Shown here: in pieces, positions 1 to 10,832 of the stretch
How the letters are laid out: each line of letters begins with the position of its first letter
How positions within the stretch are numbered: the stretch's first letter is position 1
Source: Zygnema cylindricum
Taxonomy: Eukaryota > Streptophyta > Zygnematophyceae > Zygnematales > Zygnemataceae
NCBI GenBank assembly: GCA_037447655.1
Contig: JBBHKE010003393.1
Location: 121,646 to 185,645 of the forward strand
DNA length: 64,000 nucleotides
Direction: 5' to 3'
Made by a program: the position numbers and the translations under genes
Notes under the pieces: generated by a model
Told to the model about the DNA's origin: nothing
What the model saw: the letters and a program-made list of their open reading frames with translations, nothing else
The model's database searches: none

Positions 1-1
1 C

Positions 2-562
2 GGTTCCCAAGATCATATGGCTCGAGAGTGTCCAAAATGGAAAGGTACCAAAAAGGGAAAACTTAGCGTTATGAGGTTAGCCGGTGAAGGAGGAGACCCT
101 TTGATATTTCAGGGTCAAATTAGAATGAGCGCAACTAACTTCATGGTGGACTCCGGAGTATCGGGGAACTTCATTAACGAGGCGACGATGAAAAGGTTGA
201 AACTTCATCTTGTGGTACTAAAGGATCATAAGTCGGTACAATTGGTTGACGAAAGTTCCTTGTCAATTACCCATCGTACCTCGAGGTTACGCGTCGGTAT
301 TGAGAAATTCCGATGGTACGACACGCTTCATGTATTACCTCTTGGGGACCATGAGGTAATCTTGGGGAAGCCGTGGCTGCAAAAATGGAATCCGACGATC
401 GATTGGAGAAGTGGCGCTATGAGAGTGAAGAAAGGGGAAGAAGATTTTGAGGTAAAAGCGGGAGCGGCTGGGAAGGAAGCGGAAGAGGGACGCTTGCTTT
501 CGGCATTACAGCCGAAGATGGCACTCAAAAGAGGGGAAACGATTAGTATGGCGATCGTCTAG
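2..562 (+). pseudogene. gypsy gag C-terminus and aspartic protease
   Basis: Translation is open from base 2. The first residues (GSQDHMAREC) are the second half of a CX2CX4HX4C zinc knuckle, the nucleic-acid-binding end of Gag, so the true start lies upstream of the window. The retropepsin-like domain follows. Its active site is D-S-G at 149-157 within MVDSGVSGNFI, and a second strand motif (HEVILGKPWL) lies near 350-382. It would cut the Gag-Pol precursor inside virus-like particles. The frame closes with a TAG at 560-562, but the same frame continues into reverse transcriptase, so this stop is probably a nonsense mutation within one Gag-Pol ORF. Confidence 0.8.
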
Positions 563-1186
563 CTAATGGAGGAGGCGAAAGAGGAGATTCCGGAAGAATG
601 GAAGAAGAAGGACCCCGACTTCGACTCAAAAGAGAGGGACGACATAGGAAAGACTTTCGACGAGGCCTCGGAAGTAGTGACAAAACTTCTCGAGGAGTAC
701 GTAGACGTATTTCCCCCTAAGCTCCTCGAAGGATAACCTCCAAAGCGCGAGGTAGACACTAAGATAGAGCTTGTTCCCGGAGCGGTAGCCCATGCTTATA
801 GGATGTACAAGATGAGTTACAACGAGTTAGACGAGCTCAAAAAGCAACTCAGGGAGTTGGTCAAACCCGGAGCAATCGAACTGAGCAAGTCACCGTATGG
901 AGCCCCCGTTCTTTTCGTAAACAAGAAAGATGGAGGTTTCCGTATGTGTATAGACTACCGAGCGCTAAACAAATAAACGGTGAAGAATGCGTACCCTTTA
1001 CCGAGGATTGACGAGTTATTGGATCGACTGCGCGGAGCTAAATATTTTTCCAAGATAGAATTATGGAGCGGCTACCACCAGATGAGAATTGCCGAGGAGG
1101 ATGTGGAAAAGACGGCATTTACAACTCAGTACGGTCATTTCTAGTTTCGGGTAATGCCGTTCGGGTTGACTAATGCACCGGCAACT
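563..1186 (+). pseudogene. gypsy reverse transcriptase, N-terminal half
   Basis: This stretch continues in the same frame as the protease. It shows the early Ty3/gypsy reverse transcriptase blocks: [56 protein letters not shown] and [12 protein letters not shown]. The conserved GYHQ and MPFGLTNAP motifs make the family certain. Stops interrupt it at 734 (TAA), 974 (TAA, where the family usually has Gln) and 1142 (TAG, where the family usually has Glu). A frameshift near 1180-1187 moves the reading into the next segment. The normal role is RNA-templated DNA synthesis of the element. Confidence 0.85.
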
Positions 1187-1188
1187 TC

Positions 1189-2070
1189 TTGCATTTAATG
1201 AATTCCATCTTTCGGCAATATCTGGACGCATTTGTAATCGTCTTCCTAGACGACATCCTGGTGTATAGCCGAACGCAAGAGGAACATATAAAGCATCTCC
1301 GGACGGTCCTACAAGTCCTTCAAGAAAATAAGTTGTACGCAAAGAGAAGCAAATGTGATTTCTTTAAGGAGAAGATTGATTTTCTGGGCCATGTGGTGAG
1401 CCGGGACGGGATCGCAGTGGATCCTAACAAAACGAGGGCAGTGAAGGAGTGGCCGCAGCCGGCGAATATTACGAAATTACGGAGCTTTCTAGGATTATGC
1501 TCCTACTACTGCCGTTTTGTCGAAGGTTTCGCAGAAATCGCTTCACCCCTCACCGAGTTACTCAAGAATGACGTGCCTTATGAGTGGAAATCGGCGCAAG
1601 GGGCAGCCTTTAACACGGTAAAGGAGCGGTTGGTCACCGCCCCTGTGTTAGCTGTTCCCGACCCGAGCTTACATTGGACGATAATGACCGACGCCAGCGA
1701 TACGACTATTGGAGCAATCCTTATGCAGGATCAAGGAAAAGGCCTTCAACCCATTGCCTACGACAGTCGAAAACTAAAGGCAGCAGAGCTTAAGTGGGCC
1801 ACACATGAAAAAGAGACAATTGCAATCATCAATGCGCTGGAGGTTTGGAAATGTTACGTCCAAGGAAAACGGATCACAATTATCATGGATCACCACGCTC
1901 TACAATATCTGCAAACACCGCCAAAGTTGTTCAAGAAACAAGTGCGATGGATGACATTTCTTCAGACATTCGGACAAGAACTTGTCATCGAGTATAAGCC
2001 GGGCAAGACAAACCCGGCGGATGCGCTGTCAAAAAGACCCGGAGTCGCTGCGCTGGTAGCGGAGCAATGA
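1189..2070 (+). pseudogene. gypsy reverse transcriptase C-terminal half and RNase H
   Basis: This 293-codon open stretch begins at the LMNSIF block. It carries the polymerase active site as FLDD (residues 19-22; the Y/F-x-D-D box) and then the connection region with KCDFF and FLGHVVS. The RNase H domain follows: TDASD near 1687, then YDSRKL, THEKE and the DHHAL block, ending in the tether motif [12 protein letters not shown]. It would make the minus strand and degrade the RNA template. The frame ends with TGA at 2068, and the same frame reopens into integrase 30 bases later, so that stop may also be secondary. All catalytic acidic residues that I can recognise are kept. Confidence 0.88.
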
Positions 2071-2103
2071 CCGCAAGCATCGCAAAATGTACATATAAAC
2101 TTT

Positions 2104-3430
2104 GTGAAAGAGAACACCGCAGCCTCGACCGCAGCGCAAGATCCGAAACTCAGCGAAGTCATCAGTATAGTGCAAGTGGACGAACAGTGGTTAAGCAGGA
2201 TAAAGGCCGCCTACGACGACGACGACACATTGAAGGATCTCATTAAACAGAAGGTACTAGTTCAAACAGCCAACGGCATGTGGCGAAACAGACCAAGTAA
2301 AACAATACGACTGTTTGTTCCGACAAATATGGAGTTACGTCATACGATTCTTAAAATGAGTCACGATGAGCCGCTCAGTGGAAATTTTGGGCGGGATAAA
2401 ACAATTGCGCGTGTCGCTGAGGCGTATAACTGGCCGAACATGACTCGCGACATTGCGAAATATGTCCGGACGTGCGACTCCTTTAACAGAAACAAATCGG
2501 AACCAGGGGAACAAGGTCTGTTACAACCCCTTTCCATACCATTTGTTCCTTGGGAAGCGATTTCGATGGATTTTATCGTAGCTCTTCTGCTGACGAAGGA
2601 GGGCTACGACTCAATCTTCGTTGTCGTGGATTACTCAACGAAAATGGCCCATTTCCTACCCACATCCACCACAGCCACTGCAGGAGATATCACGAACTTA
2701 TTCTTTCTGGAGATATTCCGCCGTCACGGACTTCCGAAGAAGATCGTCAGCGACTGCGATTGCAAATTCGTGAGCCACTTTTGGCGAAATCTATTTGCTC
2801 TCTGTGGCACGTAATTGGCCATGTTCACAGCCTACCACCCTCAAACTGATGGTCAGACTGAAAGGGTGAATCGAACTCTTGAGGAAGCGTTGCGGGCTTA
2901 TGTCTCGGTGCACCAAACAAATTGGGTGGACCATTTGACGGCGATCGAGGTGGCGTACAACAGTGCGGTGCACTCGTCTACGAATGCTACGCCATTCTCA
3001 CTAAATGGACGACAACCCACTCTTCCCCTAAACTTACTGGTAGCGGATTGCCATACACCGGCAGCTTTGGATTTTGCCAAAACGCTGCAAGCAAACCTAG
3101 AAAAGGTGATGAAGGCACTACAGCTAGCAAAAGATCGTCAAAAGTCGCAGGCCAACGCTCACGGAAAGGACGCTGTCTTTGGAGGGGGGGGGAATGTTCG
3201 CCTTAATATAGCAAACCTCTCCTTGCTTCGTGCCCTCTCTAAAAAGTTGGCACCAAAATTCACGCGCCCATTCACAGTTCTTTCCCGTGTGGGCGACGTG
3301 GCTTTTAAGTTGGATATTCTGAATGACTGGAATATCTATAATGTCTTCCATGTTTCACTCCTTAAACCATTCCGCGACCCTGATTCAATGTTTCCTAATC
3401 GACGACAAATCTTCCTTTACCACCTCTTTA
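2104..3430 (+). pseudogene. gypsy integrase (zinc-binding, catalytic core, GPY/F-like end)
   Basis: The integrase is in the same frame as RNase H and is cut by one TAA at 2812. The H-H-C-C zinc-binding module is only partly conserved: RHTILKMSHDEPLSGNFGRD is clear, but the second half reads C-D-S-F-N instead of CxxC. The catalytic core shows the first Asp in SMDFIV, the second in IVSDCD (usually SDRD) and the Glu in GQTERVNR near 2855. The end shows KFTRPFTVLSRVGDVAFKLD and VFHVSLLKPF, the GPY/F-like module that precedes a chromodomain. After about 3390 the frame drifts and a frameshift leads to the chromodomain. It would insert the element's cDNA into chromosomes. Confidence 0.85.
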
Positions 3431-3431
3431 G

Positions 3432-3596
3432 GGTACCTCGGACGAGTATGAGGTGGAAGAGATCCTACAGTCGCGCCGCTCTCGTAACTCCAACTCGAGC
3501 CAATATTTGGTGCGTAGGAAGGGCTACGGTGCTGAGGATGACTCTTGGGTAGACGAGGAGGATCTGCATTCCCTAGAGTTAGTGCGCCAATTTTAG
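3432..3596 (+). pseudogene. Chromodomain of the gypsy integrase, in a shifted frame
   Basis: This frame is shifted relative to the integrase and reads GTSDEYEVEEILQ, then YLVRRKGYG and DDSWVDEEDLHSLELV, ending at TAG 3594-3596. That is a chromodomain: the EYEVEEIL strand, the YLV-x-W-KGY core (Trp is Arg here) and the W-x-x-E-E-DL helix. Chromodomains at the end of integrase are known to direct chromoviruses to marked heterochromatin. The frame carries a stop (TAG 3429-3431) just before it, so it was joined to integrase before an indel between about 3390 and 3430. One aromatic cage residue appears to be lost. Confidence 0.8.
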
Positions 3597-4091
3597 CAGA
3601 GTGAGGACACTCAGCTACACCGAAGGGGCAATCGAAGTGGCCGCAATAAAAGAGCGAAGCGCAGTGTCGCAACCATCGCAATTATATTGGGGACACGACA
3701 AAGGAACGCAGCGGCAATGTTACCGCACCGCAGCGCTACAGCAACGCAGCCACCGCAACCCAACATGGATACGATGCAGTCATAGGATCGCAACGCCACC
3801 GCTGCGCTGACATGGAAGCGCAAGGGCACAATTGTGCTTCACCACGTTGAAAACAACGAACCCTCAGTTTCGCCGCAGCAGCGCACCTTTATAAATGTTG
3901 GACCTTGCGATACCCTCGCACGCTGCGAGGCTTCACATAGTCCAGAAGTGAAACCCTCAACCCTCAATGATAAAGGCGCCATTCCCCCTCGCGACCAGCC
4001 TAGTCTTGGCACCTTAGAAATTGCTTCCCTCCGCACAATCAGATTGCCTTCACTTCTGGAATTACCAGAATTGTCTTGTACAGTCGTGTCT
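3597..4091 (+). other. gypsy region between pol and the downstream ORF
   Basis: No protein domain is visible. The sequence is rich in GCA/GCAACGC words (3650-3800) and includes a TATA-like stretch (tttataaatg, about 3888-3897) some 200 bases before the ATG at 4092. It may be the untranslated leader of a separate transcript for the downstream ORF, but that is only an inference from position. Confidence 0.3.
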
Positions 4092-5370
4092 ATGGCGTCG
4101 TCGTCCTCTCCACCACCGAAAAGGTGGAGACTTGTACGAGTGGGGCAAGAAGATGTGATCTGTCCCCAATGATTATTAATGGCGGCGGAGGCCATGGTAG
4201 AGGCAGACCGGAGAAGAGAGGTAGAGGCGGAGCAGGAACCAAAAGAAACCACCAGCAGCGAGGTAGGGCCGGTAGAGACCTGTGAACGGGAGGGGTCGGA
4301 AAACTCACAAGACCCCGAATACACCCCAACCCGAGAGAGGGATCAGGAATGTAAGGAAGATCATGAGCTCTCGGAGGCGGAGGAACCAAAATAAGAACCA
4401 ACACCTCCGCCAATTGAGGAGCGCCCCTCGGATCTAGAGGTGATGAGGGACCCCAACAAGGAGAGCACCGTTGACGAGCAATCCTCCAAAAGCATGGAAA
4501 AGAAAGCAAAAGCACAATACCCTAGTGGAGACGAGGTATTTCTCTATCGGGAAGTCAAAGGGAGACGATCGAGGAGAGTGAACAAGTAGAGGAAATTCTC
4601 GATTACCTTTTTCTGCTTGTAGCCAACTCACAGCATCCGCATCTCGCCTTCAGCTTCACGAAGCCTTTGTATTGGGACCCCAAGGAGTGGCTTGAGGAGT
4701 GGCGTACGGGAATACCTAGGGATCCTATCTTTATTCCCGCCAGCGTACCATCACACCCGACCTCAAATTTTATGAGACTTAAAGACCTCGGGAACAATCA
4801 CAAGGGGTATGTGCAGCTAAACCCACAAATTCTACCGTTTGTGGAAGTAGTGGAGGACAACTACCGATACAGGATAGATGTTCCTGGGTTACTCTGTCAT
4901 TACCACGCGTGGGATGTCCGCCTCCCTGACATCATCCCTAGGGGGGAGGTCACCTTGAGGTACCGGCACTCAAGTTGGCCCGAAAGAATGCTCTGCAGCG
5001 GGCTCGAGCACCAAGAAAACACATGTCCTTCAAGTTACAGAAAGTACCTCGATGGGAACCAACAAACGAAGGGGCGGAGGAAGTTTTGCCATTGATCAAA
5101 CCCCAAGAACCCCAAGGTCCGGTACCCGAGGAGCCTGCACAGGCACCCATTCCGCCGCAAACCGAAGCACCCGACTCTTCATTTGAGGAGGGGGGAGACC
5201 AGGTTCAGGAGCAAATCACTTGGAGGCTGTTGGCAGTGGTAGATCATAACATTGAGTTGTTGAAGACTTGATGTGAGCAGCTCCAAAATCAACTTGACGC
5301 CGTTCGCCAGGAGTTCGATGAGTATCGCGAGAAAACATACGATATACTCTGGCAGTTGCAATTTCCCTGA
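4092..5370 (+). pseudogene. Unrecognised broken ORF 3' of gypsy pol
   Basis: A protein-like reading can be followed through three frames. It starts at ATG 4092 (MASSSSPPPKRWRLVRVGQED), is acidic and Glu-rich to about 4560 with stops at 4170, 4392 and 4587, shifts into the 4667-frame (YWDPKEWLEEW, then a region with PGLLCHYHAWD), then shifts near 4990 into a Pro/Glu-rich part. It ends with a heptad-like segment (CEQLQNQLDAVRQEF) suggesting a coiled coil. The implied length is about 425 residues. I do not recognise the family: it has no zinc knuckle, protease or envelope signature and no membrane segment. Its position fits an accessory ORF of the gypsy element, but a separate inserted gene fragment is possible. 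Confidence 0.5.
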
Positions 5371-5753
5371 GCAAGTCAAGGTTCAGCGGGACGCTAAATC
5401 CTTAGTCGCAAGCATTGTAAAAGGGTTAGAGGATTCGCGTACATAGTGGCTAGGGCTAGGCTGCTATAGTTGCAGTTCTAGAGCAGCACAGCTGCGATTC
5501 CAGACCAGCGTAGTGTAGCAACATAGCAACTTAACGGCGTAGCAACTGTATAGCACAACAACATAGCAGCGTAGCATAGTAACGCCGCATAATGTAGAAT
5601 GAGCGGTATTGTTCTAGAAGAATGTTTGGATAGATCTCGGGTGACCGGGAAGGTCCACGTGTACAGTTGTACCGTACTAGGTTGACTAGCAGCTAGCTAG
5701 TTTAAATAGTCAATTAGGCTTCTGAATAGGAGAGTTGAAGTAGACCTACGGAG
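5371..5753. other. Unassigned tail of the gypsy region
   Basis: A low-complexity stretch (about 5440-5590) is made of GTAGCAAC/CATAGCAG-like words, followed by ordinary sequence up to the next LTR. It may contain part of the gypsy 3' LTR, but I see no second LTR copy to compare it with. Confidence 0.3.
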
Positions 5754-6809
5754 TGAAACTCTGGGACCTCCATAAGTCCTCAGAGTGGACAGCTTCCAAG
5801 AAGCCTCTAGGATAACTCTGACCCTTTTGTGTTTCATCAAAAACAACTGCCACCCTGACAGACAAAAACTCTAGCCACCTACCCCCATGTGAAGGTAAGA
5901 CTCCGTTGAGTCTATAGCAAAAAGAATCTCTTAATTTGCTCCTCTGAACAGTAAGTTATGGAGGGTCAAAGTTGACATTTTGTACAAAAGCTCTCTGGGA
6001 GAGAGGGTCATATCTCCTAATTTTTCTAAGTCTTATCTCTCTCACAGACTCTATCTACTGATGTACGGAACCAATCAGGGTACAATTCTATACGCAAAAG
6101 TACAGCTGCCGGTGTACTTTATGTACGGACATTGTACTACATGGCCTAAATGTTGACACATGTCATATCCGGATTCGGTGCCATAATCTCTGGAGATTCC
6201 ACGATCCAATGTAATTTCGCCACGCGTCATCCGATGTGGCGATGGCCACAAACCGCCAAAATCTTCTTCCGCGATCTCGGCGCTAATTCCGGCCGTCCGA
6301 TTAAATTCGAATTTAATCGTAGCCGTAATACATGCATGCGCGGTATTCGTTTCACTTCAAAAATAAATGCGCGGTATTGATTTCTTGTCCGTACCGCAAT
6401 CCGTACTTATACATTACCGGATCTATGTGTGCCGTAACTAATATCAGTTAAATGATGTATCCTACGTAAACATGTTAAAATAAATATCAAACTATAAACT
6501 ACGTAACACTAATCTTAGACTTAACGGCTAAGGCTACCGACTATTTAATGTTTGCCGACCGGTAGGTTCAAGGATCAATTCCTGTGGCCAGCACATTCCT
6601 TTAAGATAATTAAAACCCTAACTAATATAAATTTCCCGTAAACCTTTGGAAAGCTTAGGAAGCCATGGCTCTAGCTCCCTCTCCAATTTCTCAGTGACTG
6701 TGACAATTTTGAGAGTTGGAGAGAGAAGTTAGAGGTAGATTGCCTCGGCTACTTTCTATATTTCTATTTAGACCTAGAAAATACTAAATATGGACCATTA
6801 ATTTCTACA
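5754..6809 (-). repeat. 3' LTR of copia element G
   Basis: The LTR reads TG...CA on the minus strand. It starts with TGTAGAAATTAATGG at 6809 and ends with the 20-mer ATGGAGGTCCCAGAGTTTCA at 5773-5754. Its 1056 nt match the LTRs at 15138-16194, 19032-20079 and 44097-45145. A polypurine tract (TAAGGGGAG on the minus strand) abuts it at 6810-6818, which shows that this is the 3' LTR. The last 20 nt contain the gag start codon typical of this group. Confidence 0.85.
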
Positions 6810-7405
6810 CTCCCCTTATTTTCTAGTCAATCTTTAATTTCAGAGCGCACTTCTCCCTGCAGAAAATTAGCTTAGGGGAAGGCACAGGTTTGGTCATCAT
6901 ATCTGCTACCATCTAACTATTTGGTCTGTACTCAAAACTGATTATTTTGTTTTCTACTTTCTCTCTAACAAAGCTGAGTCTGATGTCCATGTGTTTGGCT
7001 TTAAAATGATGTTAAGGATTGGCAGAAATAGCGATTGCAGTCTTATTATTACAAAAATATTTATGCACACCACTCTTAAGGTGACCAAGCTCACCAAGCA
7101 AAGACTTGACCCACATCAATTCTTTTACAGCAGAGCAAGAGGCTATATACTTAGCCTCCATGGTGGAAAGAGCAATAACCTTTTGTTGTTTGTTACTCAA
7201 ACAGCAAGCCCCATCACCCACATATAATACATATCCAGAAGTGCATCTCCTCATCGGAGCATCACCATAACTAGCATCACTCCAAGTAGTGATGTCAGTA
7301 TTCTCCCCACCCAAATGCAACCATAGATCCCTAGTTCCTATCAAATATCTAAGGACTCTCTTAGCTGCCTCCCAATCCTTCTTAGTGGGAGCATTTAGAC
7401 TTCTA
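6810..7405 (-). pseudogene. copia G: RNase H end of pol
   Basis: On the minus strand this reads the copia RNase H domain: TRDLWLHLGGENTD, TTWSDASYGDAPMRR, TSGYVLYVGDG, LSTMEAKYIAS, SAVKELMWVKSLLGELG and NNKTAIAISANP. It then runs on to the C-terminus of pol and the polypurine tract next to the LTR. It is almost the same protein as in element A at 48960-49480. The upstream part is lost at the assembly gap 7406-7415, so I cannot tell whether the rest of the element exists. Confidence 0.85.
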
Positions 7406-7415
7406 NNNNNNNNNN
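7406..7415. other. Assembly gap (10 N)
   Basis: Ten N bases separate the copia G RNase H from an unrelated tandem repeat. The true distance and content are unknown. Confidence 0.99.
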
Positions 7416-7600
7416 ACCGGCTTTTTCTGAACCGGCTTTTTCTGAACCGGTTCGGCCAAGTCTTTTTCGGCCAAGTCTTTTTCGGCCAAGTCTTTTTCGG
7501 CCAAGTCTTTTTCGGCCAAGTCTTTTTCGGCCAAGTCTTTTTCGGCCAAGTCTTTTTCGGCCAAGTCTTTTTCGGCCTTGACTTTTCCTGCATTGTCTTT
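7416..7600. repeat. 15-bp tandem repeat array
   Basis: Eight perfect tandem copies of the 15-mer TTCGGCCAAGTCTTT run from 7451 to 7570. One degenerate copy follows, and two short ACCGGCTTTTTCTGA units precede them. Because the unit is a multiple of three, several frames on both strands are open through it; these are not evidence of genes. It abuts the assembly gap, so the array may be longer in the genome. Confidence 0.9.
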
Positions 7601-7677
7601 TCCGGTTTTGTTTTTTCATATTTTTTGTTTTTCGGTTTTGTCTCAACTGTCGGTTGAATCCGGGTTTTTCTTTTCTT

Positions 7678-7760
7678 GGATCCCAGTTTTGGCTTTTCTG
7701 CCAGCGGGATCCCAGTTTTGTCTTTTCTGCCAGCTGGATCGCAGTTTTGTCATTCCTGCC
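7678..7760. repeat. 29-bp tandem repeat, three copies
   Basis: Three head-to-tail units begin with GGATC[CG]CAGTTTTG at 7678, 7707 and 7736 and end in CTGCCAGC or CTGCC. I see no gene in the flanking 7761-8329. Confidence 0.8.
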
Positions 7761-8329
7761 AAAAAAATTAACATGAATAAACATTAATAAACAGAAGAAC
7801 GCAAAAGAATACCAACACATGCATGTCCAGAAGAACGAGGAGTAGTACCGACACATGAATGTTTCTTAGACCATTTCAATTCCTAGTGACGCCAGTGGTT
7901 CGAACCGGCCATAACTTGACTTCCTAACCAGCAGAAAAGCCAGCCAATCATTGGTAGAGCACAAATCACCTTTTATTTTTCCTCTGCCGCCCATAAACGC
8001 TGCTTGCTGATTCAGGCAAAGGATGGGGCGGCTGTTGGCCATCGATGTTGGCGGTGGTGCCAATCCCAACCAACAACGTGGCCTCCTCCATCCCTTACTA
8101 CAAGCCGTGGCTGTGGTGGATGCACCTCTAGGTCGCGGTATAAGAAAGGGAGTAGGTTAGGTTTTATTTTCTTTACGTAGGACGGAGGTGCATCCTATGA
8201 CGGCAGCAGTAGTCATCCACGCCTATGGCACACTGAGGGACAGGGACAGGGAGAGAAAGAGAGAGAGAGAGGGAGATGACATGACGTCTCCGAGTAAACA
8301 GCGCATGCCATACACACGCGCATACAGTA

Positions 8330-8531
8330 CAGCGTGTATCGCTATTAGTGTTAACGACTTTTTCGCCTCTTAGAACATCTTTTCTCCGTACACACTTGTA
8401 ATTTTTTTAATTTGAGACCGCCAATCGGAAGCTCAGAATGCTACCTTTCAATCGCAACCGTCAGATCCACAATCTGACAAGTGTGTACGGAGAAAAAATG
8501 TTTTAAGAGAAAAAAACATTAACACTCGGTG
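8330..8531. mobile_element. MITE family 2, copy with eroded right end
   Basis: The left end CAGCGTGTATCGCTATTAGTG follows a TA dinucleotide. An inner inverted repeat pairs CTCCGTACACACTTGT (about 8384-8399) with ACAAGTGTGTACGGAG (about 8477-8492). The right end retains AACACT then CGGTG and has lost the matching part of the terminal repeat. A better copy is at 34881-35096. The size and TA target suggest a Tc1/mariner-type (Stowaway-like) MITE with no coding capacity. Confidence 0.65.
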
Positions 8532-8669
8532 TGTCTGACTATCTGAGAAGCCGTTGAGCCAAAACCCTGCATTTGCGGGGAGGCAAAAAGTTCAGAGGAG
8601 AAAAAAGTAAAAACAAAGAAATTACGAATTTTCAAAATGAGTACAGCCTATTTTGAAATCTACGTGACT

Positions 8670-8868
8670 CACCGTCGATCGTATTTAGCGTGTAGAAATT
8701 ATTAGAGCAAAGAAAAAATTTGCTTCATTAATTCTAATTCAGTGCCAGGAGACGTGGCAAATTATGGTCCACGTCCTTAAATAGCGTCATTCATTCTATT
8801 TAAGGTTCAAGGGTAAAAATTTAGGGGCGCCGAATTAGTGTTCAACACGCTAAATACGATCGACGGTG
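8670..8868. mobile_element. MITE family 3 with perfect 24-bp inverted ends
   Basis: The 199-bp element begins CACCGTCGATCGTATTTAGCGTGT and ends with the exact reverse complement of those 24 bases. TA follows the right end; the left flank reads TC, so one target copy may have mutated. The interior is AT-rich and has no coding capacity. Confidence 0.8.
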
Positions 8869-9464
8869 TACTGTACTATGCTGGACTGTACAGTACTGTA
8901 GTTGTTACACAGGTATCGGCAGGTTCGCCACAATATCTATCCAGCCAAAAGCGTACGGTTCGACCGACATTTTTACTGTTTATTGCTACGTCTCAAAGGT
9001 TATTGGATGCCTCGACGGTTCTGTCCTAGTCTGTACTTTATCCGCAAACTATTACGAAACTATCGATATACGAATGTCCGCACGGTTTTCCAATTACGCA
9101 CTGAATTTCAGCACATTTGTGAAATTGTTCGTAGACTCAATCACGACTTCAAAATAGAAGGCTGGAAGTGAAGAACAAAGGTGTTCTGTAGCTCAATACT
9201 TGGGATAAAACTCCAAGATAACGAACTAAAAGACTACAGTGAGACTAGAGAAAGTAAACATCTTGAGAATTTTTCCTTAAAGAACGACAGTTCTCCTTTT
9301 TCAAGTGTAAAGAGTTATGAAACTGTGCCCCAAAGAAATCTGAAGGAATTTAAAGGAATCGAAAGAAATCAAACTGTCGCCATTGTGAATGACGTGAAGC
9401 TTGCAAGAGTATTCAAGTTTTTCAAGCTGAAAATTGTAAACTTCTGGTCTACAACAGACATTTG

Positions 9465-9665
9465 CCAGCTGTATTACAAATCAAAATTTGTTTTACAAAC
9501 CAACATTTGTATTACAAATAAAATCTCGCATTACAAATAAAATCTCGCATTTCAAATTAGCATGTGTATTACAAATCCACTTTACTTTTAGAAATTAACA
9601 TTTATATCACAATTTTTGTATTACAAATCCACATTTGTTTTGCAAATCGACATTTGTTACACAGG
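9465..9665. repeat. Degenerate ATTACAAAT-rich tandem repeat
   Basis: The words CAACATTTGTATTACAAAT and AAATAAAATCTCGCATT recur at roughly 18-24 base intervals across about 200 bases. Confidence 0.65.
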
Positions 9666-9795
9666 ATGGCTCTCTGTTTAGGTGCGACAGCTGGCGGATT
9701 GGAAGCGGCTCTACGCGAAGAGGTGACGTGACATTTCCCTTAACCCTACGTCCGTACATTACTACATTACGTAGTCTTAACTAGACTTTTTAGTC

Positions 9796-9840
9796 AAGTG
9801 GCCCATAATGGGCTACCTTGCAGAACATAATTTAGTGTAG
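9796..9840. repeat. Dispersed repeat, copy 1
   Basis: AGTGGCCCATAATGGG then CAGAACATAATTTA here is closely matched by AGTGGCCCATCATAAG then CGAAACATAATTTA at 10833-10875. The pair probably belongs to an old MITE. Confidence 0.55.
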
Positions 9841-10832
9841 CTAATTTTAATGAAGTGTTAACACAGATAGTTCACTAAGTCTAATAGCGAGAGATGGTGT
9901 AATTTTATTGCATGGAAACGGAAGGTTTTTGCAGAGAAACAACCGGTCGTACAGAAAAAGGAAAAAAGAAATAAAAAATTCACCAGTGCAGAATGGTCAT
10001 AGAGTGGATTTCGATTTTAGATGGTTGTCATTTTAGGGTTTTAGGATTCTGTGGTTACTTGCTGGTTTGTTTCCTTTTGCGAGATAGCAGTCATGTTCCT
10101 TCTGGTTCACACTATTTGTGGTGCTCTGGTTTTTTGCCTCTTCTTGTCAGAAAGGTTCCTAGAGGGTTCTCAACAAATGTTGCGAGGAAAGCTTTACCTT
10201 TCATCGCTATTAACGTTAGTGGATTATTATTAGATTAAATTTATTGTCAGTTACATTAATTTAAGGCTGGATTTCATAGCTGGTCACTCCTTTGATTGGT
10301 CTTACTAAAACTATTTTTATGATTTTGGGTCGAATAAAACCCGCAATCGAATTGATTTAGTAACTCTAATAGAAGCGGAAGGTGTAGCACTCACAACCCG
10401 TAGTGTGGTTTACAATTTTTTTGTTTTCGATCTTCCAAATGCTGTTTTTAAGTTGAAATAGCTACATCTGTTTGGTACTGAGTGTGGATTGCTCTTAATT
10501 GGTCAGAATTATATCAACATTCGTTTGGAATAACAATGTTAACCCATCTATAAACTTGCCAACATCACACGGTAACGGCGGCGAGTTGTTTGGATTTTTA
10601 TTTTTAACGTGTAATAGTGCAGTCCACACTAATTATGGTAACCAGATTTAAAAAAAAAAAAAAAGAGGCGCAGATCGTTTCGACCGTCCATGGCGGAGTC
10701 ATTTTCAGGACCGAAGCTTTGCCTGAGGTAATCAAAGGGTTTTTTTATTACACTGCCCATTTTTCTTTCTTATTCGAGTGAGTGTTTTTTTTACCCAAAA
10801 TCACAAATTAGTGTTGATAACACTATTTAGGT

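Larger units (their letters stand above)
1..5753 (+). mobile_element. Ty3/gypsy chromovirus, 5'-truncated by window edge
   Basis: The order of domains read on the + strand is zinc-knuckle tail, aspartic protease, reverse transcriptase, RNase H, integrase and chromodomain. This is the order of Ty3/gypsy chromoviruses. The 5' LTR and most of gag lie outside the window. The copy is dead: in-frame stops occur at 560, 734, 974, 1142, 2068 and 2812, and frameshifts occur near 1185 and between about 3390 and 3430. The 3' limit is uncertain. I place it just before the next LTR (5754), because I could not identify this element's own 3' LTR or polypurine tract. A broken ORF of unknown role lies between pol and that point. 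Confidence 0.85.

Noticed and set aside
7012-7856. Open frames over the 15-bp array (repeating KTWPK or GQVFF)
   Set aside because: The unit length is a multiple of three, so several frames on both strands are open by arithmetic; there is no start context or domain, and the N gap interrupts.
7890-7930. tRNA gene suggested by GGTTCGAACC
   Set aside because: Only the B-box-like word is present; no A-box or acceptor stem can be paired around it.
9181-9540. 119-codon ORF in the AT-rich intergenic region
   Set aside because: No recognisable domain and a repeat-derived end (ATTACAAAT units); the length is within chance for this composition and region size.
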